This document shows positions 28,907 to 36,707 of a stretch of DNA of 64,000 bases, piece by piece. The DNA is from Bacteroidales bacterium UBA6244 (lineage in GTDB: Bacteria; Bacteroidota; Bacteroidia; Bacteroidales; F082). The position numbers and the translations under genes were made by a program. The notes below the pieces were generated by a model. That model saw only the letters and a list, made by a program, of their open reading frames with translations. It did no database searches and had not been told where the DNA came from. Each line of letters starts with the position of its first letter. The stretch's first letter is position 1. The stretch is from NCBI GenBank assembly GCA_002440885.1, contig DJVY01000002.1, forward strand, positions 62,001-126,000, given 5' to 3'.

Positions 28907-30727
28907 ATGAATAGATCGCCAAAAGAAGAATTCAACCTTCGGCTCACGGCCTCCGGGGAGGAATTAGCTAAAATAAAAAAACAAATTCAAAAAATCTCTT
29001 TTTTAAGAATTGCTGTTTTTCTGATCACCGTTCTGGTTGTTTTTTTACTCACCACATTCAATCTTGCCGCCGTTGGAATTGCACTTGCAATCGGCATTTC
29101 CCTGTTTATCATGCTAATTCGCAGGCATAATCAGCTTGAGCTGCAAAAGGCGCATCTTTTGGCCATTATTAAAATAAACACGCAAGAAATCAATCTTTTT
29201 GATCGAAAAACCGAAGACTACCCAACTGGCGAAGACCACCTGGAAACAGATCACCCTTATGCCGCAGATTTAGATTTGTTTGGTAAAAGATCTGTTTTTC
29301 AGCTTATTAATAGAACAGCACTCCATTCAGGAAAAGACTTGCTTATTCAATCGCTGCTAAACCCGATGATGAATCGTGAGGTCATCAAGGAACGACAAGG
29401 AGCCATTGATGAACTTCAACATAAACTTGATTGGCGGCAATTGTTTCAAGCCAAAGGAATAGAGCCACAATTTCTAACTGGAGAACTTCCCGAAAATCCG
29501 GACGATTTACCCCGTTTACTGCAGTGGGTATCTGAAACCAAGAAGACATACAACAAGATGAGCTACAAAATATGGCTTTTACTCACGCCAATCATCGGAT
29601 TTTCTGTAGTATTTGCCATCATATTTCGGCTTATCCCTCCGGGTATCTTTTTACTTTTCTTACTCTTGCCCCTTGCTATTTTAGGTCCTCGAATGTCGGA
29701 AATCAGCCGGATTCATGTCCTGCTTTCAAAAAAGAATAAATTACTCCGTCTCTATGCCCGCCTATTTAAACTAGTTGAGAAAGAAACCTTTAGCGCCCCC
29801 TGCAACCTCAAAGCACAACACAAAATTACTTATGGAAAAGCGGAGGCAAGTAGCGAAATTGATCGACTTTCAGCCATAACGGCGGCATTGGACTACCGAC
29901 TGAATCTCCTGATGGGTGTTGTGCTCAACGTTTTCTTTTTATGGGATATACTACAGCTTATCAGGATGGAAAAGTGGAAAGACAAAAATCGTGAACAGTT
30001 AACAAGTTGGTTTAGCGGACTCGCTGACTTCGACGAACTCAATTCATTTGCCGGCTTTGCCTACGGAAATCCCAACAGTGTCTTCCCTGAAATTTCAGAA
30101 AAAGAATTTGAGCTAATGGGGCAAGACCTGAAACATCCGCTCATGCCACAAAACAAATGCGTTGGAAATCCTGCATTCTTTATCGGTTTTAAGCAATTTC
30201 AGGTGATTACAGGTGCGAATATGGCCGGAAAAAGTACTTACCTGCGCACGGTCGGTGTTAATATGGTCTTGGCCATGACAGGTGCGCCCGTGCTTGCCCG
30301 ACAATTTAAGTTTTCACCTGTTCAACTCTACACAGGAATCAAAACCACCGATTCGCTTCAGGATGGCGAATCTTACTTTTTTGCCGAACTAAAACGACTT
30401 AAAGAAATAATAGACAGGTTACAACACAACCAGCCGCTTTTCATCATCCTCGATGAAATCTTGCGAGGAACCAATTCCGCCGATAAACAAAAAGGTTCTA
30501 AAGCGCTTATCACCCAGTTAATTGGACTTCAGGCTTCGGGAATGATTGCGACACACGATTTAGCACTTGGAAAATTAGCCGAGCAATTCCCTGATCATGT
30601 AATTAACAAACGTTTTGAAGTTGAAATAGCAGGAGATAACCTGTCGTTTGATTATACGCTTAAAGACGGTATTTCGCAAAATTTAAACGCCACTTTCCTC
30701 ATGGAAAAAATGGGAATAACTTTGTAA
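28907..30727 (+). CDS. membrane-anchored MutS-like ATPase
   Basis: The 606-residue protein contains only the C-terminal ATPase part of MutS: Walker A in TGANMAGKSTYLRTVGVN (near residue 436), the DSLQDGESYFFAELKRLKEI helix, Walker B FIILDEILRGTNSADK, and the GMIATHDLALGKLA switch. Instead of the mismatch-reading domains it has two hydrophobic segments at about residues 30-75, two more around 210-250 and one near 325-345, with a core-clamp-like helical region between. The mismatch recognition Phe-x-Glu motif is absent. This points to a membrane protein using the MutS ABC-type ATPase for something other than standard mismatch repair. Its role is unknown. ATG 28907 was chosen over an in-frame TTG at 28871. 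Confidence 0.8.
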   Translation: MNRSPKEEFNLRLTASGEELAKIKKQIQKISFLRIAVFLITVLVVFLLTTFNLAAVGIALAIGISLFIMLIRRHNQLELQKAHLLAIIKINTQEINLFDRKTEDYPTGEDHLETDHPYAADLDLFGKRSVFQLINRTALHSGKDLLIQSLLNPMMNREVIKERQGAIDELQHKLDWRQLFQAKGIEPQFLTGELPENPDDLPRLLQWVSETKKTYNKMSYKIWLLLTPIIGFSVVFAIIFRLIPPGIFLLFLLLPLAILGPRMSEISRIHVLLSKKNKLLRLYARLFKLVEKETFSAPCNLKAQHKITYGKAEASSEIDRLSAITAALDYRLNLLMGVVLNVFFLWDILQLIRMEKWKDKNREQLTSWFSGLADFDELNSFAGFAYGNPNSVFPEISEKEFELMGQDLKHPLMPQNKCVGNPAFFIGFKQFQVITGANMAGKSTYLRTVGVNMVLAMTGAPVLARQFKFSPVQLYTGIKTTDSLQDGESYFFAELKRLKEIIDRLQHNQPLFIILDEILRGTNSADKQKGSKALITQLIGLQASGMIATHDLALGKLAEQFPDHVINKRFEVEIAGDNLSFDYTLKDGISQNLNATFLMEKMGITL

Positions 30728-30771
30728 TAGATTATTAAAGACTTTGCACAATATTACACCAAAAACAAAAG

Positions 30772-30803
30772 TTTGCTTTTAGTAGCTATTCTCTTTAACT
30801 TTG
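30772..30803 (+). promoter_or_regulatory. complete Bacteroidota promoter for the coiled-coil protein
   Basis: TTTG at 30772-30775 and TAACTTTG at 30796-30803 are separated by exactly 20 bases, the ideal arrangement for the Bacteroidota primary sigma factor. The start codon (30822) follows 18 bases later. Confidence 0.75.
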
Positions 30804-30821
30804 CACGTAAATTATATAGTC

Positions 30822-31748
30822 ATGGAAGCGCAGGAAAACAAAATGCAAACCCCGCAAAAAAGCAGTTCAAATCTGTGGATGTACATCGTACTGGTAATTT
30901 TGGCTCTCGGAATTATTGGGTTATCAGTGTGGCTGATTTCTCTAAAAAATAACATGAAAGATTTGGTTACCGAAAAAGAATTGCAGCGAATAGAGCTCCA
31001 AACTGAATTGGATTCGTTGGTGATTCAGCATGAGAGAATGAAGGTTGCCTATGGTGAAATCTCAGATTCGCTTGTTATTATGGACAGTGTAATACAAGCC
31101 AACGCCAAGGAAATCAAACAGATGCTTAATTTTAAGTGGGAATATTATAAGATAAAGAAAAAAATCGATCGTTTACAGGTTATAGCGCAAGGATATGTTC
31201 GGCAAATGGACAGCATTGTTACCATTAACCAGGAGTTAACCCAGGAAAATCTGCAAATAAAAGAAGAAATAAAAATAGAAAAACGTAAAAACCAACAACT
31301 TGAGGAACAAACCGAGGTGCTTGCCGACATCGTTACAACCGCCGCCATACTCAATGTTTACAACCTCACCGCCATGCCAATGCATCAGAAAGGAGGAGGA
31401 AAGCAAGTTGAAACCGACAAAATTAAAAGAACCGATTTAGTAAAAGTTTGTTTTACGTTAGGTGAGAATAAAGTAGTAGAACCCGGTAATAAAACCATCT
31501 ATGTCCGCATAGCTGAACCAAACAAAGAAATACTTTCGGCAGGAAGAACCGACGACTTTTCGTTCGATTTCAACGGAGAAAAACTCCAATATTCTGCTAC
31601 CGAAACGGTAGATTATCAAAACGTGTCGCAAGAGGTTTGTATTTCATGGAATCGCCGCAGCACCAAAGAGCTAAAACCCGGCTTATACCATGTGGATCTT
31701 TTTCTCGAAAACAACAACATCGGACATACTACCTTTATGTTGAAATAG
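30822..31748 (+). CDS. single-pass membrane protein with long coiled coil, unknown function
   Basis: This 308-residue protein has a short polar N-terminus, one transmembrane helix (about residues 20-40, WMYIVLVILALGIIGLSVWLI) and a long coiled coil of about 130 residues rich in Glu, Lys, Leu and Gln. A C-terminal beta-rich domain of about 110 residues follows (DLVKVCFTLGENKVVEPGNKT to GLYHVDLFLENN), which looks like an Ig-like or bacterial extracellular fold. The helix orientation would place the coiled coil and the end domain in the periplasm. I do not recognise the family. The start is fixed by the promoter, which overlaps the upstream in-frame TTG at 30801. It converges on the GldH-like gene with a 37-base gap. 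Confidence 0.65.
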   Translation: MEAQENKMQTPQKSSSNLWMYIVLVILALGIIGLSVWLISLKNNMKDLVTEKELQRIELQTELDSLVIQHERMKVAYGEISDSLVIMDSVIQANAKEIKQMLNFKWEYYKIKKKIDRLQVIAQGYVRQMDSIVTINQELTQENLQIKEEIKIEKRKNQQLEEQTEVLADIVTTAAILNVYNLTAMPMHQKGGGKQVETDKIKRTDLVKVCFTLGENKVVEPGNKTIYVRIAEPNKEILSAGRTDDFSFDFNGEKLQYSATETVDYQNVSQEVCISWNRRSTKELKPGLYHVDLFLENNNIGHTTFMLK

Positions 31749-31785
31749 AGGGTTTTTCCGCTTTTATGTTTTAACTTGCTCAGAT

Positions 31786-32235
31786 TTACTCCGATTCTGT
31801 CATCCGGGTAATAAGCCCAACACTTGCCACACCAGGTGTTTGTACTTTGTACATCTTGTTTTCAACACGCACCTTGGAAATTCCTGTTGAACTAAATTTT
31901 ATCCCCTTAATTACCGTGAATGAACCTTTAATTATACCTTCCTTATCTGTTTTGGTTTTATCGATATCGAAAACATAATCCGCTGAACGCATACCCCCAC
32001 CCGATTCATAAAAGGTGATGTTAAGTTCCAGATAATCCCAGGGATAATCAGTGGTGAAGTCAGCATCAAGGTAGAAATCATACAACTGATCATCCTGCAC
32101 GGGGACTTCAAAAAAAAGAAAATCGAACCTGTTCCAAATCTGGTTGTCCATTTTAACATGGTTTTCATAAACAGGAGGCTGTGAACATCCGGCAATTATA
32201 ACAAGGAACGATAAAACTAAAATAGTCCGGCTCAT
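31786..32235 (-). CDS. gldH: GldH-like lipoprotein
   Basis: The 149-residue lipoprotein (signal LVIIAGC, Cys17) has the pattern of GldH, a lipoprotein linked to gliding motility and type IX secretion in Bacteroidota: [17 protein letters not shown], a repeated strand-turn region with [26 protein letters not shown], and a final [23 protein letters not shown] end. Small conserved lipoproteins of this type also occur in non-gliding Bacteroidales. Its ATG overlaps the stop codon of cysN (ATGA at 32232-32235), so it is translationally coupled to the sulfate genes. The name rests on overall pattern rather than a hallmark motif. Confidence 0.55.
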   Translation of the reverse strand: MSRTILVLSFLVIIAGCSQPPVYENHVKMDNQIWNRFDFLFFEVPVQDDQLYDFYLDADFTTDYPWDYLELNITFYESGGGMRSADYVFDIDKTKTDKEGIIKGSFTVIKGIKFSSTGISKVRVENKMYKVQTPGVASVGLITRMTESE

Positions 32236-34136
32236 GATAACGGGAAAATTTTATGCTGACTCAGGTACAGTAATACATCTTCAGCATGTTGATCTTTTTT
32301 TTCTGCCTTTAAAACAATGGCTGGCGTGGGGGGGATATCAAATGGCATATCAATACCAGCTAAATGTTGAATTTTACCCTGATCTGCTAACTCGTAAATA
32401 CCATATTTATCGTTTTTACGACAAAAGTCGAGATCGGCATCGAGATACGTCAAATGGAATTTGTCTTCACCAATGATGCTAGACACCTGATCGCGCACCG
32501 ATTGGTCGGGAGAAACGAAGGAGCAAATCACAAGTATTCCCTGATCGTTAAGCAAACGGCACAGGTGAGCAACACGCCGCAAATGCTCAGCCCGGTCGGC
32601 AGGAGAATAGTCCAACTCGCGCGATAAGCCAGCACGAACTGATTTGCCATCGAACAGCACCACAGTAGCTCCCTGATGAAACAACTCGCGGTAAAGTGTA
32701 TAAGCCAACTCGTTTTTCCCCGATCCATGCAATCCGGTAATCCAAAGGGTATGAGGTTTTTGATTAAATCGCCTTTCCTTGGTATCCAAATCAATAAGTA
32801 ATTCCCCTTTGACAACCTGTTGAAACTCGTGTTGCGTTATCCGGTGTGTTTGTTCAGCAGATGTTTTATCGGTAATCATGCCAACGGCAACCGTATTGTG
32901 GGTCATAGGATCGATTAAAATAAACGACCCGGTTTGTCTGTTCTTTTGATAGGGATCAAAGAATAAGGGCTTTACGGAAGTAATGGTAACGTGTCCTATT
33001 TCGTTGAGATTAAACGCACGGGTTTGATATTTTTCGAGCGTATTGATGTTCATCATGTAATTGATGTTGTCGATACGCGCTTTGGTGGTGTTCGAGTTAT
33101 GCTTGATATAAAACTGCGTGTTGAAATTCATTGGTTTTTCGTCCATCCAAACCAACATGGCCTCAAAATGCCGTGAAATTACAGGAATATTGGCTGGATG
33201 TACAAGCATATCACCACGTGAAACATCAATTTCATCTTCTAAGGTCAGACTCACCGATTGAGGGGGAAAGGCCATTTCGGGTGATTCATCAAAGGTAACA
33301 ATTTCCTTAACACGAGAGGTTTTTCGCGAAGGCAACACCAGCACCTCATCACCGACCGACACAATACCTGAGGCCACTTTTCCGGCGAAAGCCCGATAAT
33401 CGAGGCTTGGACGAATGACATACTGAACCGGAAAACGCCAATCTGAAAAGTTACGGTCGCTTGTGATGTGAATGGTTTCCAGGTATTCAAGCATGCTTTT
33501 TCCATGATACCAGGGCATTTTATCCGACAGATCGACTACATTTTCACCTTTTAAGGCAGACATGGGAAAAAAGCGCACATCAGGTATGCCTAGGGGTGTG
33601 ATAAACTCCTTATAATCAGTACAAATTTTATCGTAGACCTCCTCGCTATAATCCACCAAATCCATTTTATTTACAGCCAGGGCCACGTGTTTGATGCCCA
33701 GTAGCGAAACCAGAAAAGTATGTCGTTTGGTTTGGGTAATAACCCCTTTGCGGGCATCAATCAAGATAATGGCAAGGTTTGCCGTTGAAGCGCCAGTCAC
33801 CATGTTTCGGGTATATTGTTCATGACCGGGCGTGTCGGCAATAATAAATTTACGCTTAGCTGTAGAAAAATACCGGTAGGCCACATCAATGGTAATGCCC
33901 TGTTCGCGTTCAGCTTTTAATCCATCGAGGAGCAGCGCATAATCAATTTCTTCACCTGCATGACCTTCGCGTTTGCTGTCGCGTTCCAGTGCCGAAAGCT
34001 GGTCTTCATAAAGCTTTTTACTGTCGAACAACAACCTTCCAATGAGTGTGGATTTTCCATCATCGACACTACCAGCTGTTAAAAATCGCAGCAAATCCTT
34101 TTTTTGATCCTGATCAAGAAAGTCTTTTATTTCCAT
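32232..34136 (-). CDS. cysN: sulfate adenylyltransferase large subunit fused to an APS-kinase-like domain
   Basis: Residues 1-430 of this 634-residue protein are CysN, the GTPase subunit of ATP sulfurylase: G1 GSVDDGKST (22-30), the switch [20 protein letters not shown]3 DTPGHEQY and G4 NKMD are all intact. Residues about 465-634 are an APS kinase (CysC)-like domain, as in NodQ-type fusions. In that domain the P-loop reads GLHGSGKNE, with Asn475 in place of the usual Ser/Thr after the lysine, and the DGDNVR block reads DGKSVR. SFVSP and [23 protein letters not shown] are normal. The first domain should make APS; whether PAPS is made is uncertain. It follows cysD after 54 bases and overlaps the gldH-like start by four. 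Confidence 0.9.
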   Translation of the reverse strand: MEIKDFLDQDQKKDLLRFLTAGSVDDGKSTLIGRLLFDSKKLYEDQLSALERDSKREGHAGEEIDYALLLDGLKAEREQGITIDVAYRYFSTAKRKFIIADTPGHEQYTRNMVTGASTANLAIILIDARKGVITQTKRHTFLVSLLGIKHVALAVNKMDLVDYSEEVYDKICTDYKEFITPLGIPDVRFFPMSALKGENVVDLSDKMPWYHGKSMLEYLETIHITSDRNFSDWRFPVQYVIRPSLDYRAFAGKVASGIVSVGDEVLVLPSRKTSRVKEIVTFDESPEMAFPPQSVSLTLEDEIDVSRGDMLVHPANIPVISRHFEAMLVWMDEKPMNFNTQFYIKHNSNTTKARIDNINYMMNINTLEKYQTRAFNLNEIGHVTITSVKPLFFDPYQKNRQTGSFILIDPMTHNTVAVGMITDKTSAEQTHRITQHEFQQVVKGELLIDLDTKERRFNQKPHTLWITGLHGSGKNELAYTLYRELFHQGATVVLFDGKSVRAGLSRELDYSPADRAEHLRRVAHLCRLLNDQGILVICSFVSPDQSVRDQVSSIIGEDKFHLTYLDADLDFCRKNDKYGIYELADQGKIQHLAGIDMPFDIPPTPAIVLKAEKKDQHAEDVLLYLSQHKIFPLS

Positions 34137-34190
34137 GTATATGATATTCTTTTTTTATTGTATAAAATTACAGAACCCGAAACGCCTAAG

Positions 34191-35105
34191 TTAAAAATAT
34201 CCTTCGCGTTTCTTTTGTTCCATGCTGGCCTCCTGATCGAAGTCAATAACCCGGGTAGTACGTTCGCTTTTGGTAACTACCATCATTTCTTCCACAATTT
34301 TTTCAATTGTATCAGCCTCCGACTCGATAGCTCCCGTGAGGGGATAACAACCCAAAGTCCGAAAACGCACCTTCCGCATTTCAGCCTTAGCCGCCATTTC
34401 GGGAGGCATACGGTCATCATCAACCAGAATAAAATTGCCATCGACGTTTACCACCGGGCGCTCCTTTGCGTAGTATAAAGGCACAATGGGAATCTGCTCA
34501 AGCCTGATATACTGCCAAATGTCTAATTCGGTCCAATTGCTAATCGGGAAAACACGAATGCTCTCCCCTTTGTGCACCTTGGCGTTATAAATATCCCACA
34601 GTTCAGGGCGTTGATTTTTCGGATCCCATTGATGGTATCTGTCTCTGAATGAATAAATCCGCTCTTTGGCTCTTGATTTCTCCTCGTCACGACGAGCACC
34701 ACCAAATGCAGCATCAAATTTATACTTACTCAATCCCTCCAATAAAGCCTGTGTTTTCATTACATCGGTATGCACCTTGCTGCCATGGGTATACGGACCT
34801 ACTCCTTCTTCGTAAGCCTTTTTGTTATAATGCACAATTAAATCCCAACCATTTTCTTTGGCATACTTATCACGAAAGGCAGTCATTTCGCGGAATTTCC
34901 ACTTGCTATCGATATGCATCAAAGGAAAAGGAACTTTACCGGGATAAAAGGCCTTTTCGGCCAGACGAACCATCACCGAGCTGTCTTTTCCTATGGAGTA
35001 AAGCATAACAGGATTTTCAAATTCAGCAGCCACCTCACGGATAATATGGATACTTTCGGCTTCAAGCTCTCTCAGGTTGTTGATATGATATGACGGAACG
35101 TTCAT
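34191..35105 (-). CDS. cysD: sulfate adenylyltransferase small subunit
   Basis: The 304-residue enzyme transfers AMP from ATP to sulfate to give APS, driven by GTP hydrolysis of its partner CysN. It belongs to the PP-loop ATP pyrophosphatase family: the PP motif appears as [19 protein letters not shown], with [18 protein letters not shown] and the [24 protein letters not shown] block typical of CysD. ATG 35105 is the usual start ([18 protein letters not shown]); a start at 35126 would sit on the promoter. It is the first gene of cysD-cysN-gldH-like. No CysH or CysIJ reductase is present in the window. Confidence 0.95.
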   Translation of the reverse strand: MNVPSYHINNLRELEAESIHIIREVAAEFENPVMLYSIGKDSSVMVRLAEKAFYPGKVPFPLMHIDSKWKFREMTAFRDKYAKENGWDLIVHYNKKAYEEGVGPYTHGSKVHTDVMKTQALLEGLSKYKFDAAFGGARRDEEKSRAKERIYSFRDRYHQWDPKNQRPELWDIYNAKVHKGESIRVFPISNWTELDIWQYIRLEQIPIVPLYYAKERPVVNVDGNFILVDDDRMPPEMAAKAEMRKVRFRTLGCYPLTGAIESEADTIEKIVEEMMVVTKSERTTRVIDFDQEASMEQKKREGYF

Positions 35106-35125
35106 GCTTCTAAAGTTAAAAAGCA

Positions 35126-35133
35126 CAAAAATA
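35126..35133 (-). promoter_or_regulatory. -7 promoter element for cysD
   Basis: The minus strand reads TATTTTTG (TAnnTTTG), 20 bases upstream of the cysD ATG at 35105. This suggests cysD can be transcribed separately from the polysaccharide genes just upstream. Confidence 0.5.
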
Positions 35134-35170
35134 CGATTCTTTCTTGTTTTGGAGGCAACTATGTTTACAG

Positions 35171-35677
35171 CTATTCGATTACCCTGAGCTTTGAAGGGGG
35201 TATTTGCAGGGTAATTGATTTGGCTACGACATCGATTTGAACCTTGACGCGGTTTTTACCATTCACCTCAACCAATTCACCTTTTAAGCCAGTCATACTA
35301 CCTTGTATGATTTCGACCATCATACCTCTTTTCAAGTCAATTTCATCGGGCATGGGAGGCTCTGTTTCTTCCAAAAAGTACTTTATGGCCTCAATCTGTT
35401 GTTCGGGAATAATAACAGCTTGTTTTTCAAACGAAACATATTTCAAGGCATTGGGAACATAAATGGCCTTATAATATTCCGACTTGTTTACATACACAAA
35501 AATATAGCTTTTGAATAAAGGTTCTTCAACCCATTTTTTGCGATCAGTCCAGGATCGCAGCACTTTTATCAATGGAAGATAATAGGTTACATTCTCAGCT
35601 TCAAGCTCGATAGCCACCTTTTTCTCAGCACGAGATTTTACATAAATGGCGTACCAGTGTCGTTCGTTAGGATCCAT
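35171..35677 (-). CDS. UpxY-type NusG paralogue (transcription antiterminator)
   Basis: The 168-residue protein has an N-terminal NGN domain ([50 protein letters not shown]) and a C-terminal KOW domain ([36 protein letters not shown]). This is the UpxY/RfaH-like group of specialised NusG proteins, which in Bacteroides bind RNA polymerase in the leader of capsule operons and let it read through. It is one of a string of minus-strand polysaccharide genes but is last rather than first, three bases after the dehydrogenase gene. Regulation of the same operon is a reasonable inference, not shown by sequence. Confidence 0.88.
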   Translation of the reverse strand: MDPNERHWYAIYVKSRAEKKVAIELEAENVTYYLPLIKVLRSWTDRKKWVEEPLFKSYIFVYVNKSEYYKAIYVPNALKYVSFEKQAVIIPEQQIEAIKYFLEETEPPMPDEIDLKRGMMVEIIQGSMTGLKGELVEVNGKNRVKVQIDVVAKSITLQIPPSKLRVIE

Positions 35678-35680
35678 TTA

Positions 35681-36637
35681 TTACAAAGAATGTTTAACAA
35701 AAGGATGCTGATCATCCGAATGGTTTTCGACTTGTTTATGACGGATATCATGCACTATTTCAATGCTGGTGCGCGCTTCGTTTAGGCCAAACCCACCACC
35801 ATGGAGTATATCTGAATAACTCTGGGTATGAAGATCGGTAAATCCACCGCTAAACTCGATTTCTTCACCATTAACCGCAATCGAACGGTAAGTGCTTTGG
35901 TTACGCTGTTTTACAAACTCAGGCAAATCGTTACCGTCGATACTTAAGTACCACCTGACCCGTGCATTTTTTAACTGCAAAAATCCTGAGGCTTTACTAT
36001 CGTTCATCAGATGCACCCTACTGTCGACAGGTTTTCCAAAAACCCAACTTAACATATCAAAAAAGTGTATACCGATGTTGGTTACAATTCCACCTGACTT
36101 AGCGTGATTTCCTTTCCATGAGTAATAATACCATTTGCCCCTGGAGGTGATATAAGTCAGGTCGATGTCATGAATAACATTCGAGGTTTTACCAAATTCT
36201 TCCTTCAATTTAATTATGGCAGGGTGGTGACGTAATTGGAGAATATTGAATATCTGCTTCCCTGTTTCACGTTCTATTTCAGTTAAATAGTCCAGATTCC
36301 AGGGGTTAAGCACCAGTGGTTTTTCGCAAATGGCATCGGCATCGTTGCGCAGAGCCATGCGGATATGTGCATCATGAAGAAAGTTCGGTGAACAAATACT
36401 TACATAATCTACTTTGTTGTGCCCTGAGCGACGCAGTTTATCCAAATGCCGATCGAGCCGTTCAGGCTCAATAAAAAAATCGGCATCGGGAAAATAGCTG
36501 TCGATAATTCCAACACTGTCCATGGGATCGAGAGCCACAACCAGTTTATTGCCGGTTTCCTTAATCGCTTTCATGTGGCGCGGGGCTATATACCCGGCTG
36601 CACCAATCAAAGCAAAGTTTTTTGGTTGCGCGTTCAT
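35681..36637 (-). CDS. Gfo/Idh/MocA oxidoreductase, WlbA/WbpB-like sugar dehydrogenase
   Basis: The 318-residue NAD-dependent enzyme has a Rossmann start (NFALIGAAGYIAPRHMKAI), the EKP motif of the family in AICEKPLVLNP, and the active-site lysine-histidine region GGIVTNIGIHFFDMLSWVFG. The blocks DPMDSVGIIDSYFPDADFF and WKGNHAKSGG are characteristic of WlbA/WbpB, which oxidise UDP-N-acetylglucosaminuronic acid at C3 on the way to diacetylated mannuronic or glucuronic acids. That role fits the export genes beside it. The partner aminotransferase and acetyltransferase are not in this window. ATG 36637 is preferred over 36649. Its stop is three bases before the UpxY-like start. Confidence 0.85.
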   Translation of the reverse strand: MNAQPKNFALIGAAGYIAPRHMKAIKETGNKLVVALDPMDSVGIIDSYFPDADFFIEPERLDRHLDKLRRSGHNKVDYVSICSPNFLHDAHIRMALRNDADAICEKPLVLNPWNLDYLTEIERETGKQIFNILQLRHHPAIIKLKEEFGKTSNVIHDIDLTYITSRGKWYYYSWKGNHAKSGGIVTNIGIHFFDMLSWVFGKPVDSRVHLMNDSKASGFLQLKNARVRWYLSIDGNDLPEFVKQRNQSTYRSIAVNGEEIEFSGGFTDLHTQSYSDILHGGGFGLNEARTSIEIVHDIRHKQVENHSDDQHPFVKHSL

Positions 36638-36707
36638 GCTTATCATCATTAATTTATCCCTAAAAATTCACCTGAAATTGATTACCTGAAATAATCAAAA
36701 ACAGACC

